A DNA stretch of 63,028 nt from Bacillota bacterium. Its GTDB lineage: Bacteria; Bacillota; Clostridia; Lachnospirales; Lachnospiraceae. The notes under the pieces are model-generated. The model was not told where the DNA came from. It saw only the letters and a program-made list of their open reading frames with translations, and did no database searches. A program made the translations under genes and the position numbers. The DNA is taken from assembly GCA_023399455.1 (NCBI GenBank), contig JAEWPN010000209.1, positions 1 to 63,028 of the forward strand. The letters run 5' to 3'. Positions 18,368 through 28,197 of this stretch are shown piece by piece (the first letter of the stretch is position 1; every line of letters starts with the position of its first letter).

Positions 18368-18889
18368 TTAAGCGACTTCCACCTGACACATCTTCATTGT
18401 AGTTAACGCCGCTTCATGGCTTTCCACTGTCACACCCGCACAACAGGAGGCATCCACACTGACTTTTGTCTCCGGCAGCCTGGTTTTTAAAAGCAGGGCA
18501 TTTGTCACCACGCAGATGTCCGTGCACAGCCCTACTAATTCTATCTCTATTTCTTCCTTCCCAGACTCTTCATACAACCTTTCGCAAAGCTCTGAAGAAC
18601 CGAAAGACGGCTTGTCTATCACGATGGCCTTGGGCATTGCTTCCGCCACTTCCTTGCGTATTTCCCAGCCCTTCGTTCCTGCGATACAATGTTTTACCGG
18701 AAGATATCTGCCCTCAGAGGTCTCCAGGTAGTTTTCTTCATGAGTATCTCTCGTCGCATAAATACAGTCTGCCGGATAATCATGAATCTTAGCGATCACA
18801 TTCTCTATAATCGCCTGAGCCTCCCTTGTCCCCAGCGTTCCGTCTATAAAATCATTCTGCATATCGATTACCACTAATATTTTTTTCAT
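18368..18889 (-). CDS. Isochorismatase-family cysteine hydrolase (nicotinamidase-like)
   Basis: A 173-residue enzyme with the PncA-type triad: Asp9 in VVIDMQNDF, Lys93 in VIDKPSFGSS and Cys126 in GLCTDICVV. Metal-ligand candidates lie in the ATRDTHEEN loop (near 45-52) and at His67. This strongly suggests nicotinamidase-like amidohydrolase activity in NAD salvage, although some relatives cleave other amides. Start 18889 (MKKILVVID) has GAGGG nearby and removes 36 upstream residues. It lies between secG and eno on the same strand. Confidence 0.9.
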   Translation of the reverse strand: MKKILVVIDMQNDFIDGTLGTREAQAIIENVIAKIHDYPADCIYATRDTHEENYLETSEGRYLPVKHCIAGTKGWEIRKEVAEAMPKAIVIDKPSFGSSELCERLYEESGKEEIEIELVGLCTDICVVTNALLLKTRLPETKVSVDASCCAGVTVESHEAALTTMKMCQVEVA

Positions 18890-19035
18890 CTTCCCTCGTC
18901 CGCTCCTATATCCCCATTTAATATCCGGCTTGTATCCGATTTGCATTATAACATTTATTGCCGGCAAATTCCATAATAATTTCATATAAACCGCCAACTC
19001 CTAAGCTCATCTTATTATATGGAGAAACAAAAGCA

Positions 19036-20358
<1,323 letters not shown>

Positions 20359-20500
20359 TTATAAGCAATTTTGATAACCATGTCTTTATATTTATTTCCC
20401 AATGTTAGAAAATCATTCCTATGAGTATTTTTTATTCATTATATATTTTATGCTTTATCATGCCGCATCCGTTAAAGTACACGAATGTGCCGTCTGCCCT

Positions 20501-22630
20501 TCACTCATAGGAGGTGTCCTTCTTCAACCATTCAGGAACCTTTTCTGCGTTGAAATAAAAGCCGTTGTCCCCGCGGTAATAACCGGAGCTCGTCGCTCCG
20601 CTTTTGAGCTGTACAATCACATAATAATCATTGGATATTCTGCTATTAAAGCTATAGTCAAAGCTTGCCGGATGAAGCGCCGGTGCCAGCTCGTCAATCT
20701 GCTCCTGCTCGGAATACGTCTTGGTAACCGACCAATCCTCTCCTCCATTATTCGAACTTTTATCATACATTTCGTTATGGTAATTCGTAACCGTAAGGCT
20801 GGCGATATCCTCCGGCTTTAAAGTCATTTTTTCATACAATCCCTTCTCACTCAGATAACCGATGATATTCGTATAAGACGGATAGATATCATATAAGAAA
20901 TAAGAAATACCGTAACTATTCGTTTTAACACTAAATGTCAACTGGCCGCAGGCAAACTCATTTTTCAGTGTGGAGTAATTGGAATTATTCAGGTCCTTTA
21001 TATAGAGCTGCCTGATAGTATCCGTTTCCTCAGGTGAAAGGTTCTCCACGTTAATTCCTGTATTATAAGTAATCTGGAAAGAGTCCTTCTCTTTTATTTT
21101 ATCGAAAATAGAATCGTCATAAATCTGAAAAGCCGCTTTTTTGAACTGAGAATTACCGATTACCCTATTTAAAACATCCTCTTCCTTGGCACTTACCGCG
21201 AACTCCCTCCATACAGTCTTTCCGCCCTTCATCTGGTAGGCCACCTCAAGCCAAATATAGGAGCCTTCGTCCTTCATATCTTCTCTATGCAGCTTCTTCT
21301 CTGACAGCTCACTGATAGTAGCAATATCCGTCAGGCCCTGCTCATTTAAATAATGCTCCATACTGGAAATACCTTCAAGATTATTATTCAAATAAGACTG
21401 CCTGTATGCTATAGACGAAATCATAATGTCTGCCTCTTCCAGCTTATTCGGGTCTGGTACCCATGCATCAAAGCCGATAAGATCGAACTGGAAGATGCAA
21501 TAAATCGCCGCAGTACACACACCTGTGATTAATATCTGATATTTTTTCCTTAAAGCTGCACGGATATCAAATTCATAAACAACTTCGATTGCACAGCAGC
21601 TTATAATCGCCGCTGCCGTCATAACGAACAGTAGAAGTACCGTACAGTTTTGCCCTTCGTATCCCGTACCTACCGTTTCCAATACGATCAGGCCCGCAAA
21701 CAGCGTAACGGGGACCGTAAGGAAAATCTTCACAATACCCTTCGACATAGGAAATGCCATAGTCTTTCCGGCCGCCTCAGAAGGACGCTTTCTATAACAA
21801 AAGTAAGCGATGAGTCCAAAAAATACAGCCGCCAGCAGGCATTGCATTATAGGAAACACCGTCGAGGCAAAGGACAGCCCTGCACCGCCGATATACGTAT
21901 ATATCGCATCCACCGCATTTTGATGATACCCAAGCGGTGAAGTAAATGCCTTAATGGTACCAATATAACTATAGGAATTGTAAGAAAAGTATTCAAAAAA
22001 TTCACTTTGGTATTCAGACACCAATAGCCTTACCGCCACTTCATAAAGAAGAAAAATTGCTGTACCAAACAAGGTCATAATAATGCTGCCCGTCATCATA
22101 ACCGCTATAATAGTAAGCCCATACGTACCCAAAAATAATATAAGATTCATAAATAGGGAAATCACCGCCGCCCTTGCATTCGCAAAGTTCATGCCGCCGT
22201 TCGCTCCCGCCACCGCCACCGCAAGCAGAAGATTCAAAAGATAAGGGATAAAAAATATCAGCACTCCGTTGATGTATATGATTGCAAATCTGCGTCCCTT
22301 GGATACCGGCACACTATGATATAAATCCACTTTTTTTCTGCTGTATAGGTAAGAAAATCCCTGAATAGCGCATATCACTGCGAATATGCTCACGAATAAA
22401 ACGACCACGCCATCCGCCCTAAGCCAATCGCCTGCCGCCTCTGCCAGTCTGTTTCTGGCAGCTGTTCCCGTCAGTTTATCTATAATGTTGTGCCCTTTTT
22501 TCCGGCTCATAATCATCTGCATAGCAACCGGATAGTAAAAGAACCAAAACAACATGGATGTAACCCATACCCACGCGCGCCTTTTATTGTTTTCCACCAT
22601 ACTAGCTAAGAATGAGTTTTTTGATATCAT
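20501..22630 (-). CDS. ABC exporter permease with DUF6449-type C-terminal region
   Basis: A 709-residue membrane permease. The first 390 residues carry about nine to ten hydrophobic helices grouped as an ABC-2-like permease (YLYSRKKVDLYHSVPVSKGRRF is the usual cytoplasmic element). The last 300 residues form a soluble, extracytoplasmic region of DUF6449 type. Its start overlaps the ATPase gene by 29 bp. With the YtrA-type regulator and ATPase it forms a three-gene cassette. The exported substrate is unknown; related cassettes respond to cell-envelope antibiotics. Confidence 0.9.
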   Translation of the reverse strand: MISKNSFLASMVENNKRRAWVWVTSMLFWFFYYPVAMQMIMSRKKGHNIIDKLTGTAARNRLAEAAGDWLRADGVVVLFVSIFAVICAIQGFSYLYSRKKVDLYHSVPVSKGRRFAIIYINGVLIFFIPYLLNLLLAVAVAGANGGMNFANARAAVISLFMNLILFLGTYGLTIIAVMMTGSIIMTLFGTAIFLLYEVAVRLLVSEYQSEFFEYFSYNSYSYIGTIKAFTSPLGYHQNAVDAIYTYIGGAGLSFASTVFPIMQCLLAAVFFGLIAYFCYRKRPSEAAGKTMAFPMSKGIVKIFLTVPVTLFAGLIVLETVGTGYEGQNCTVLLLFVMTAAAIISCCAIEVVYEFDIRAALRKKYQILITGVCTAAIYCIFQFDLIGFDAWVPDPNKLEEADIMISSIAYRQSYLNNNLEGISSMEHYLNEQGLTDIATISELSEKKLHREDMKDEGSYIWLEVAYQMKGGKTVWREFAVSAKEEDVLNRVIGNSQFKKAAFQIYDDSIFDKIKEKDSFQITYNTGINVENLSPEETDTIRQLYIKDLNNSNYSTLKNEFACGQLTFSVKTNSYGISYFLYDIYPSYTNIIGYLSEKGLYEKMTLKPEDIASLTVTNYHNEMYDKSSNNGGEDWSVTKTYSEQEQIDELAPALHPASFDYSFNSRISNDYYVIVQLKSGATSSGYYRGDNGFYFNAEKVPEWLKKDTSYE

Positions 22631-23507
22631 AACCTACCACCTCCGTCTCGCTGATAAATATCTCCTCTAAGGAAAGAGGAAGCGCCTCAAAAAATATCGT
22701 ATCCACAGTAGAAAAGTGAGAAATAATTTCCTCTCTGTTTCCTCTTACCGTAAGCGTATACAAAGAGCCTCGCTTTTCTTCCTTCATAATCTGAAGGCCT
22801 TCCAGCCCTTTCCGCTCCGCTCCTTCATCCTTAAATACACATTGGACCTTCTGGATGTTGCATTTCATGTCCTCCAAATCCTTGGATAAAAGCACACCGC
22901 CCTTATGCAAAAGTCCCACGTGGTCGCAAATGTCCTCAAGCTCCCTTAAATTGTGGGAAGCAATGACGGGAGTAAGTCCTCTGCTCTCCATCTCCTTCGC
23001 GAAAATACTCTTTATTCCCTGCCGCATTACCGGGTCCAGGCCGTCGAAGGTCTCGTCACATAACAGGTATTTCGACCGGGAACAGATACCGCATAGCAGA
23101 GCGAGCTGCTTTTTCATTCCCTTAGAAAAAGTGTTTATCTTCCTTTTCTTGTCAAGTCCGAAGTTCTCCATATATGTATAAAAATCACTTCCATTAAATT
23201 CTTTATATATAGTAGAAAAATATTTTTCCATATCCATCGCATTGGAATTAGCAAAGAAATATGGTTCGTCCGCGATAAAAAATACTCTTTCCTTGGCTCC
23301 TATATTATCGTATACCGACATACCGTCCACCGAAATCGTTCCCTTATCCGCTTTCAAAACTCCTGCAATCATTCGCAGTACCGTACTTTTTCCCGCCCCA
23401 TTGGTTCCTATCAGGCCGAATACAGTATCTTCCTTCATCGTCACGCTGACATCATCCACTGCCAGAATGTCTTCGAAGGCTTTGCTGACACTATTTATTT
23501 CAATCAT
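22602..23507 (-). CDS. ABC transporter ATP-binding protein
   Basis: A 301-residue nucleotide-binding subunit. Walker A GTNGAGKST lies near residue 34, the signature is TFSKGMKKQ, and Walker B is LLCDETFDGLD. The switch His is in IASHNLREL. The Glu following the Walker B Asp is present, so it should hydrolyse ATP. The last third is a variable accessory domain. AGGAGGAG lies before its start, 28 bp after the regulator gene. It pairs with the downstream DUF6449 permease. Confidence 0.95.
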   Translation of the reverse strand: MIEINSVSKAFEDILAVDDVSVTMKEDTVFGLIGTNGAGKSTVLRMIAGVLKADKGTISVDGMSVYDNIGAKERVFFIADEPYFFANSNAMDMEKYFSTIYKEFNGSDFYTYMENFGLDKKRKINTFSKGMKKQLALLCGICSRSKYLLCDETFDGLDPVMRQGIKSIFAKEMESRGLTPVIASHNLRELEDICDHVGLLHKGGVLLSKDLEDMKCNIQKVQCVFKDEGAERKGLEGLQIMKEEKRGSLYTLTVRGNREEIISHFSTVDTIFFEALPLSLEEIFISETEVVGYDIKKLILS

Positions 23508-23535
23508 CTTCTCCTCCTGTCTGCCCGTCAGGCTC

Positions 23536-23895
23536 TCACTCTTTTATTTCACGAAGGCAGTCTATAAAGTCGGCTTTCGTCATGCCGAGCTCCTTGCCCT
23601 CCTTGTATAAAATAAACATCCTCATTTTCAGTTCTTCTCTTCTCTCGTCGAGAAGATTCTCATTCTCCGCTACAAAGTTACCTCTGCCCTTTATCGTGTA
23701 AATATATCCCTGCCGCTCTAGCTCCATATAGGCTTTTTGTATCGTATTGGGATTGATTGCGAGTTCCACTGCAAGGCTTCTGACAGAGGGCATCTGCTCA
23801 TCCTTCTGCAGGATTCCTTTTAAAATCAACAGCTTGAACTTCTCCACTATCTGTTCATATATAGGTCTGGCATCCTTGTAATCCAGGATTATCAT
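23536..23895 (-). CDS. GntR-family regulator, YtrA subfamily
   Basis: A 119-residue repressor with an N-terminal winged helix (PIYEQIVEKFKLLILKGILQ, then MPSVRSLAVELAINPNTIQKAYMELERQGYIYTIKGRG) and the short two-helix YtrA-type C-terminal tail. YtrA regulators repress their own ABC operon. Start 23895 fits the fold and has AAGGTGG upstream. A matching palindrome overlaps the predicted transcription start at 23951-23971. Confidence 0.94.
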   Translation of the reverse strand: MIILDYKDARPIYEQIVEKFKLLILKGILQKDEQMPSVRSLAVELAINPNTIQKAYMELERQGYIYTIKGRGNFVAENENLLDERREELKMRMFILYKEGKELGMTKADFIDCLREIKE

Positions 23896-23950
23896 ATATC
23901 CACCTTCCTTCTGCTGCATCCACTGTTTCTTTGCTTCTCAGTGTTTCAAC

Positions 23951-23971
23951 TGTACTATCACTACTAATACA
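23951..23971 (-). promoter_or_regulatory. Candidate YtrA-type operator
   Basis: On the minus strand TGTATTA and TAGTACA flank a short centre, an imperfect 21-bp palindrome just downstream of the -10 box, where a bound regulator would block initiation. GTGTATTA-like half-sites are usual for this subfamily. The assignment is inference. Confidence 0.6.
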
Positions 23972-23972
23972 C

Positions 23973-24001
23973 ATGATATACAATTATTTACATGTTGTCA
24001 A
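23973..24001 (-). promoter_or_regulatory. Sigma-A-type promoter of the GntR-ABC operon
   Basis: TTGACA (23996-24001), a 17-bp spacer and TATCAT (23973-23978) on the minus strand, placing transcription start near 23966 inside the candidate operator. Confidence 0.8.
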
Positions 24002-24097
24002 GAGAACTATGCATTTCACAAGAACAAAGCTGTGTTTTGGGCATATTGACTCTAGTATTTTTAAAAAGGGCCCTTTGACACCCTAATCCTATTACAT

Positions 24098-24140
24098 AAA
24101 AAGCCCCGGGAGGCTCATTTTTCGAACTTCCCAGGGCTTT
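24098..24140 (-). terminator. Intrinsic terminator of the DUF554 gene
   Basis: AAAGCCCTGGGAAG and CTCCCGGGGCTTTTT form a near-complete stem on the minus strand, 40 bp after the stop. It also separates this gene from the GntR promoter. Confidence 0.88.
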
Positions 24141-24180
24141 CACATACTTCGTTATTTAGAAACTGATCTTTAATAATATT

Positions 24181-24864
24181 TTATATAAATCTGCAAAGAA
24201 TAATCGGAATGAAGATCGCGGGCACATAGTTCATCACTCTCAGCTTCGTGATCCCAATAATATTCAGACCCAGTCCGATCATAACTACGGAACCCACGCA
24301 GGTCATCTCAGCAATTACCATATCCGTCAGATAAGGAGATATCCACTGGGCGAGCAGGGTAATGGACCCCTGATAAAGAAAGACCAGCCCGGCGGAAAAG
24401 GCAACGCCTATTCCCAACGTAGAGGAAAATACTACTGCTACGATAAAATCGAGAATGGATTTTCCAAAAAGCATCTCGTGATGACCCATGAGTCCGCTCT
24501 GCAAAGAGCCGACAATCGCCATCGCTCCCACACAGAAAAGCAAGCTGGCTGTCACAAAGCCTTCCGCAATCGATACCTTTCCATCCTGACTCTTCTTTAC
24601 TCTTCCTTCCACCCATAAGCCAAGCCGGCCAACCTTATCCTCCAAGTCGATTCCTTCCCCGATTAAAGTTCCAATTACCATGGACAGAATAAGAATCAAG
24701 GAATTCTCTCCTTGCAGAGAGCCGCTGATGCCGAGAAACATAGTACACAGCCCGACCCCCTTCATTAAGGTATCCGCCATTCTCTCAGGCAGTCCCTTCT
24801 TTAACGCTATACCGATTATTGCGCCGGCTACGATGGCCGCAGCATTTACTATCGTTCCTAACAT
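24181..24864 (-). CDS. DUF554 family membrane protein
   Basis: A 227-residue integral membrane protein with about six helices. The N-terminus MLGTIVNAAAIVAGAIIGIALKKGLPER, the central LFCVGAMAIVGSLQSGL and the ILDFIVAVVFSSTLGIGVAFSA segment are typical of DUF554 (YdfK/YqgA-like). The family is thought to be a transporter but has no proven substrate. The gene lies 59 bp downstream of gpmI on the same strand and has its own terminator. Confidence 0.9.
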   Translation of the reverse strand: MLGTIVNAAAIVAGAIIGIALKKGLPERMADTLMKGVGLCTMFLGISGSLQGENSLILILSMVIGTLIGEGIDLEDKVGRLGLWVEGRVKKSQDGKVSIAEGFVTASLLFCVGAMAIVGSLQSGLMGHHEMLFGKSILDFIVAVVFSSTLGIGVAFSAGLVFLYQGSITLLAQWISPYLTDMVIAEMTCVGSVVMIGLGLNIIGITKLRVMNYVPAIFIPIILCRFI

Positions 24865-24923
24865 CTTGCCGCTCTTTTCCGGTTGTATTATCCTTTTTTA
24901 ATTTCCATTCGTTGTCAATGACC

Positions 24924-26468
24924 TTATTTTTTTAACAGCAAGGACTTCCCGGTCATTTCCTGAGGCTGCTTCATTCCCATCATCTCGATCATCGTCGGGA
25001 TGATGTCAGCAAGACATCCGCCCTCTCTCAATGTATAAGCCTCGTCATAGTTTACGAGAATGAAAGGTACCGGATTAATGGTGTGTGCGGTAAACGGCTC
25101 TCCTGTCACATAGTCCACAAGCTGTTCCGCATTGCCGTGGTCAGCACAGATAAACATGGCTCCGCCCACTTCCTTTATCGCGTCTACTGCCTTGCCTACG
25201 CATTCATCCACTGCCTCTATGGCCTTTATAGCCGCAGACTCCACGCCCGTATGTCCTACCATATCAGGGTTGGCAAAATTGATAACAATCACATCGTATT
25301 TGTCAGATTTGATCGCACCTACCAGTTTATCGCATACCTCATACGCACTCATCTGAGGCTTCAAATCGTAGGTGGCTACATCTTTAGGAGAATTTACAAG
25401 AATTCTGTCCTCTCCTTCGTTGGGTGTCTCCACACCGCCGTTAAAGAAAAAGGTAACGTGAGCATATTTCTCTGTCTCCGCAATTCTCGCCTGCGTCATA
25501 TGGTTTGCCGCAAGCCACTCTCCGAAGGTGTTCGTTACTGCAATTTTATGGAAAGCTACTTCTTTATTAGGTATCGTCGGGTCATAATCGGAAAAGCATA
25601 CAAAGGTGGTATCCACCCTCGCGCCTCTGTCAAATGCCGTAAATTCGTCATCGCAGAAGCATCTCGTAATCTCTCTGGCACGGTCCGGTCTGAAGTTGAA
25701 GAATATCACTGAATCCTTATCCTTAATGACAGCTACCGGAGCACCGTTCTTTACAACAACCGTAGGTTTTACGAACTCATCCGTCTCTCTTCTGTCATAG
25801 GATTCCTGAATAGCCGCAGGACCACCTGCTGACGTTAAACCTTCACCCTTTGTAAGCACATCGTATGCCAGCTTCACTCTGTCGTAGTTATTATCTCTGT
25901 CCATTGCATAGTAACGCCCCGATACGGAAGCGACCTCGCCTACGCCAATTTCTTTCATCTTCTCTTCTAACTGCTCTACAAAATTCTTACCGCTTTCCGG
26001 AGGCGTATCTCTTCCGTCCAGGAAGCAATGTACGTATACCTTGGACAGCCCGTTTCTCTTGGCAAGCTCAAGGATTCCGTAAATATGTGTATTATGGCTG
26101 TGCACTCCGCCGTCGGAAACGAGACCGAACATGTGAAGAGCAGAATCATTGTCCTTACAATTCTTTATCGCTTTCAAAAGGGCAGGATTCTCAAAGAAAA
26201 TTCCTTCCTGGATTTCTTTCGTGATTCTGGTAAGTTCCTGATATACGATACGTCCTGCTCCCATATTGAGGTGCCCTACCTCGGAGTTACCCATCTGTCC
26301 CTCCGGAAGTCCTACTGCCATACCGCTGGCATAGCCCTTTACAAAGGGATATTCCTTCATCAGCTTATCCATAACTGGTGTATTCGCTTCCGCTACGGCG
26401 TTTCCATCTGTTCTCTCATTCAATCCGTAGCCGTCTAAAATCATCAAAACTGTTGGTTTTTTACTCAT
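24924..26468 (-). CDS. gpmI: 2,3-bisphosphoglycerate-independent phosphoglycerate mutase
   Basis: Interconverts 3- and 2-phosphoglycerate using two Mn2+ ions. The 514-residue, two-domain alkaline-phosphatase-fold enzyme has Asp12 in LILDGYG and nucleophile Ser62 in GQMGNSEVGHLN. HSHNTHIYG is the phosphoglycerate-binding region, and metal ligands lie in NFANPDMVGHTG and CADHGNAEQ. AAAAGGAG precedes the start. Its leader contains a small GAAA-capped hairpin (26488-26505). Confidence 0.98.
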   Translation of the reverse strand: MSKKPTVLMILDGYGLNERTDGNAVAEANTPVMDKLMKEYPFVKGYASGMAVGLPEGQMGNSEVGHLNMGAGRIVYQELTRITKEIQEGIFFENPALLKAIKNCKDNDSALHMFGLVSDGGVHSHNTHIYGILELAKRNGLSKVYVHCFLDGRDTPPESGKNFVEQLEEKMKEIGVGEVASVSGRYYAMDRDNNYDRVKLAYDVLTKGEGLTSAGGPAAIQESYDRRETDEFVKPTVVVKNGAPVAVIKDKDSVIFFNFRPDRAREITRCFCDDEFTAFDRGARVDTTFVCFSDYDPTIPNKEVAFHKIAVTNTFGEWLAANHMTQARIAETEKYAHVTFFFNGGVETPNEGEDRILVNSPKDVATYDLKPQMSAYEVCDKLVGAIKSDKYDVIVINFANPDMVGHTGVESAAIKAIEAVDECVGKAVDAIKEVGGAMFICADHGNAEQLVDYVTGEPFTAHTINPVPFILVNYDEAYTLREGGCLADIIPTMIEMMGMKQPQEMTGKSLLLKK

Positions 26469-26863
26469 TTTTCATTCTCCTTTTCTTAAATTGCGAAAGC
26501 AATTTTATAATATTATAAATTACCCGTGTATAAATCGTTACTTTCGCAATTCATTATCTTTGTATTCTGTTCCTCTTGCAGTTTATAACATTTATGGCTT
26601 TTTGCCTTTATAGATTGTAATTGTAAAGCTAATAGAATTGCCTTAAAATCTATCATAATTTTTTATACATAGCATATATATTATGAATGCATCTATTTAT
26701 GTTCAATCCGTCTGCAATTATACATGTTTTTCCCGCGATTGTAAATAAGGAATGGGCTAATTCACGAAGTGCATACACTGATATCGCCACAAAGTATTTG
26801 TCATTTATAGGAAAAAGAGATAAAATAAATACTATTAGTCCATCATTTTTCAGGAGAAGGTTT
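26469..26863. other. Divergent gap between gpmI and the CDF gene
   Basis: AATTGCGAAAG at 26489-26499 recurs inverted at 26541-26551 (11 bp, perfect), and the first copy itself forms a hairpin AAATTGC-gaaa-GCAATTT in the gpmI leader. TATAAT-like sequence lies between the copies. 26560-26860 is AT-rich. The CDF frame stays open back to 26687, but that part lacks a ribosome site and does not fit the family. No riboswitch was recognised. Confidence 0.5.
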
Positions 26864-28042
26864 ATGGTATCATTACTTGCAAAAATATTCATTAAGGATA
26901 GAGAGAATACTTCGTCTCCCCGGGTTCGTCAGGCATACGGCATCCTGTGCGGCACGGTAGGAATCGTTCTTAATATACTGCTTTTTATGGGCAAATTCCT
27001 CGCAGGAATCATCAGTAATTCCATTGCGGTAACGGCGGATGCCTTCAACAATTTATCCGATGCAGGGTCTTCTTTGATTACCCTCATTGGTTTTAAAATG
27101 GCGGGACAAAAGCCGGACCCTAACCACCCGTTCGGTCATGGACGCATTGAATATTTGTCCGGACTTCTCGTTTCCATTGCCATTTTGATCATGGCCTTTG
27201 AACTTGCCCGTTCCTCTATTGATAAAATTTTTCATCCGCAGGCGGTGGAATTCAGCCTGATTACTGTAATCATTCTGATCGTCTCCATCGGCGTGAAGCT
27301 CTATATGTCTTTTTATAACAAAAGTATAAGCAAGAAAATAGACAGTACAGCCATGAGCGCTACCGCCATGGACAGCTTAAGCGATACCATGGCTACCACA
27401 GTGGTTCTTATCGCTGCCCTGGTTGGCAAATTTACCGGTCTTAAAATCGACGGATACTGCGGCGTCATAGTCGCCCTTTTCATCCTCTATGCGGGCTATT
27501 GTGCGGCGAAGGAGACCGTCAGTCCTCTGCTCGGTCAGCCCCCGCACCCGGATTTCGTAAAAAACGTGGAAACAATCGTCATGAGCTATGAACATATTCT
27601 CGGTATTCATGATATGATCGTGCATGATTACGGTCCCGGCCGAGTCATGCTCTCTCTGCATGCGGAGGTCCCTGCAGACGGTGATATCCTTATGCTCCAC
27701 GATACGATCGATAATATCGAGCATAGGCTGCACGACGAGCTGCACTGTGAAGCAGTCATACATATGGACCCTGTCGTCACGGAAGATGAACAGACCAACG
27801 CCTTGAAAAGCCGGATTTCAGAAATAATTGCTGCGGCCTATCCGGAAGTTTGTTTTCATGATTTTCGGGTAGTAAAAGGCCCGACCCACACGAATATTAT
27901 TTTCGATATCGTAGTTCCCTTTCATTATAAGAGGAGCGATGAAGAAATTACCAATTATATCAGCGAGCAAATCCGCCTCATCGACGAAACATATATTGCA
28001 GTGATGCAGGTCGATAAAGCTTACAGCTCAAATGCCCTATAG
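26864..28042 (+). CDS. Cation diffusion facilitator, probable Mn(II) exporter
   Basis: A 392-residue CDF antiporter with six membrane helices (about residues 25-215) and a long C-terminal cytoplasmic region. The transport site combines NNLSD in helix 2 (within DAFNNLSDAGSS) with DSLSD in helix 5. That NxxxD/DxxxD pair is the arrangement described for Mn-selective members such as MntE, whereas zinc exporters use HxxxD. The HPFGHGRIEYLSG loop is standard. The start at 26864 follows AGGAGAAGG. Metal identity is inferred, not shown. Confidence 0.9.
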   Translation: MVSLLAKIFIKDRENTSSPRVRQAYGILCGTVGIVLNILLFMGKFLAGIISNSIAVTADAFNNLSDAGSSLITLIGFKMAGQKPDPNHPFGHGRIEYLSGLLVSIAILIMAFELARSSIDKIFHPQAVEFSLITVIILIVSIGVKLYMSFYNKSISKKIDSTAMSATAMDSLSDTMATTVVLIAALVGKFTGLKIDGYCGVIVALFILYAGYCAAKETVSPLLGQPPHPDFVKNVETIVMSYEHILGIHDMIVHDYGPGRVMLSLHAEVPADGDILMLHDTIDNIEHRLHDELHCEAVIHMDPVVTEDEQTNALKSRISEIIAAAYPEVCFHDFRVVKGPTHTNIIFDIVVPFHYKRSDEEITNYISEQIRLIDETYIAVMQVDKAYSSNAL

Positions 28043-28096
28043 CGGAATTAGAAACAACGGACAGCGCGCTTCACTAATTGTTCTTATAATAAATTA

Positions 28097-28160
28097 AATG
28101 AGGATGTTCTCAAGCTATGAATCTCAAACTCATAACAAGAGGCATCCTCATTCTCTTTTA
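28097..28160. terminator. Nested-stem terminator after the CDF gene
   Basis: AATGAGGATGTTCTC pairs with AGAGGCATCCTCATT around an inner TATGA/TCATA stem and is followed by CTCTTTTA. It has the same architecture and GGCATCCTC arm as 3899-3948. It separates the CDF gene from the convergent GH3 gene. Confidence 0.8.
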
Positions 28161-28197
28161 TCTGTTACAAATAAATGTACCGTGAACTGACAAGGTC

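Noticed and set aside
26560..26863. Possible yybP-ykoY manganese riboswitch before the CDF gene
   Set aside because: The conserved loops of that riboswitch are not found.
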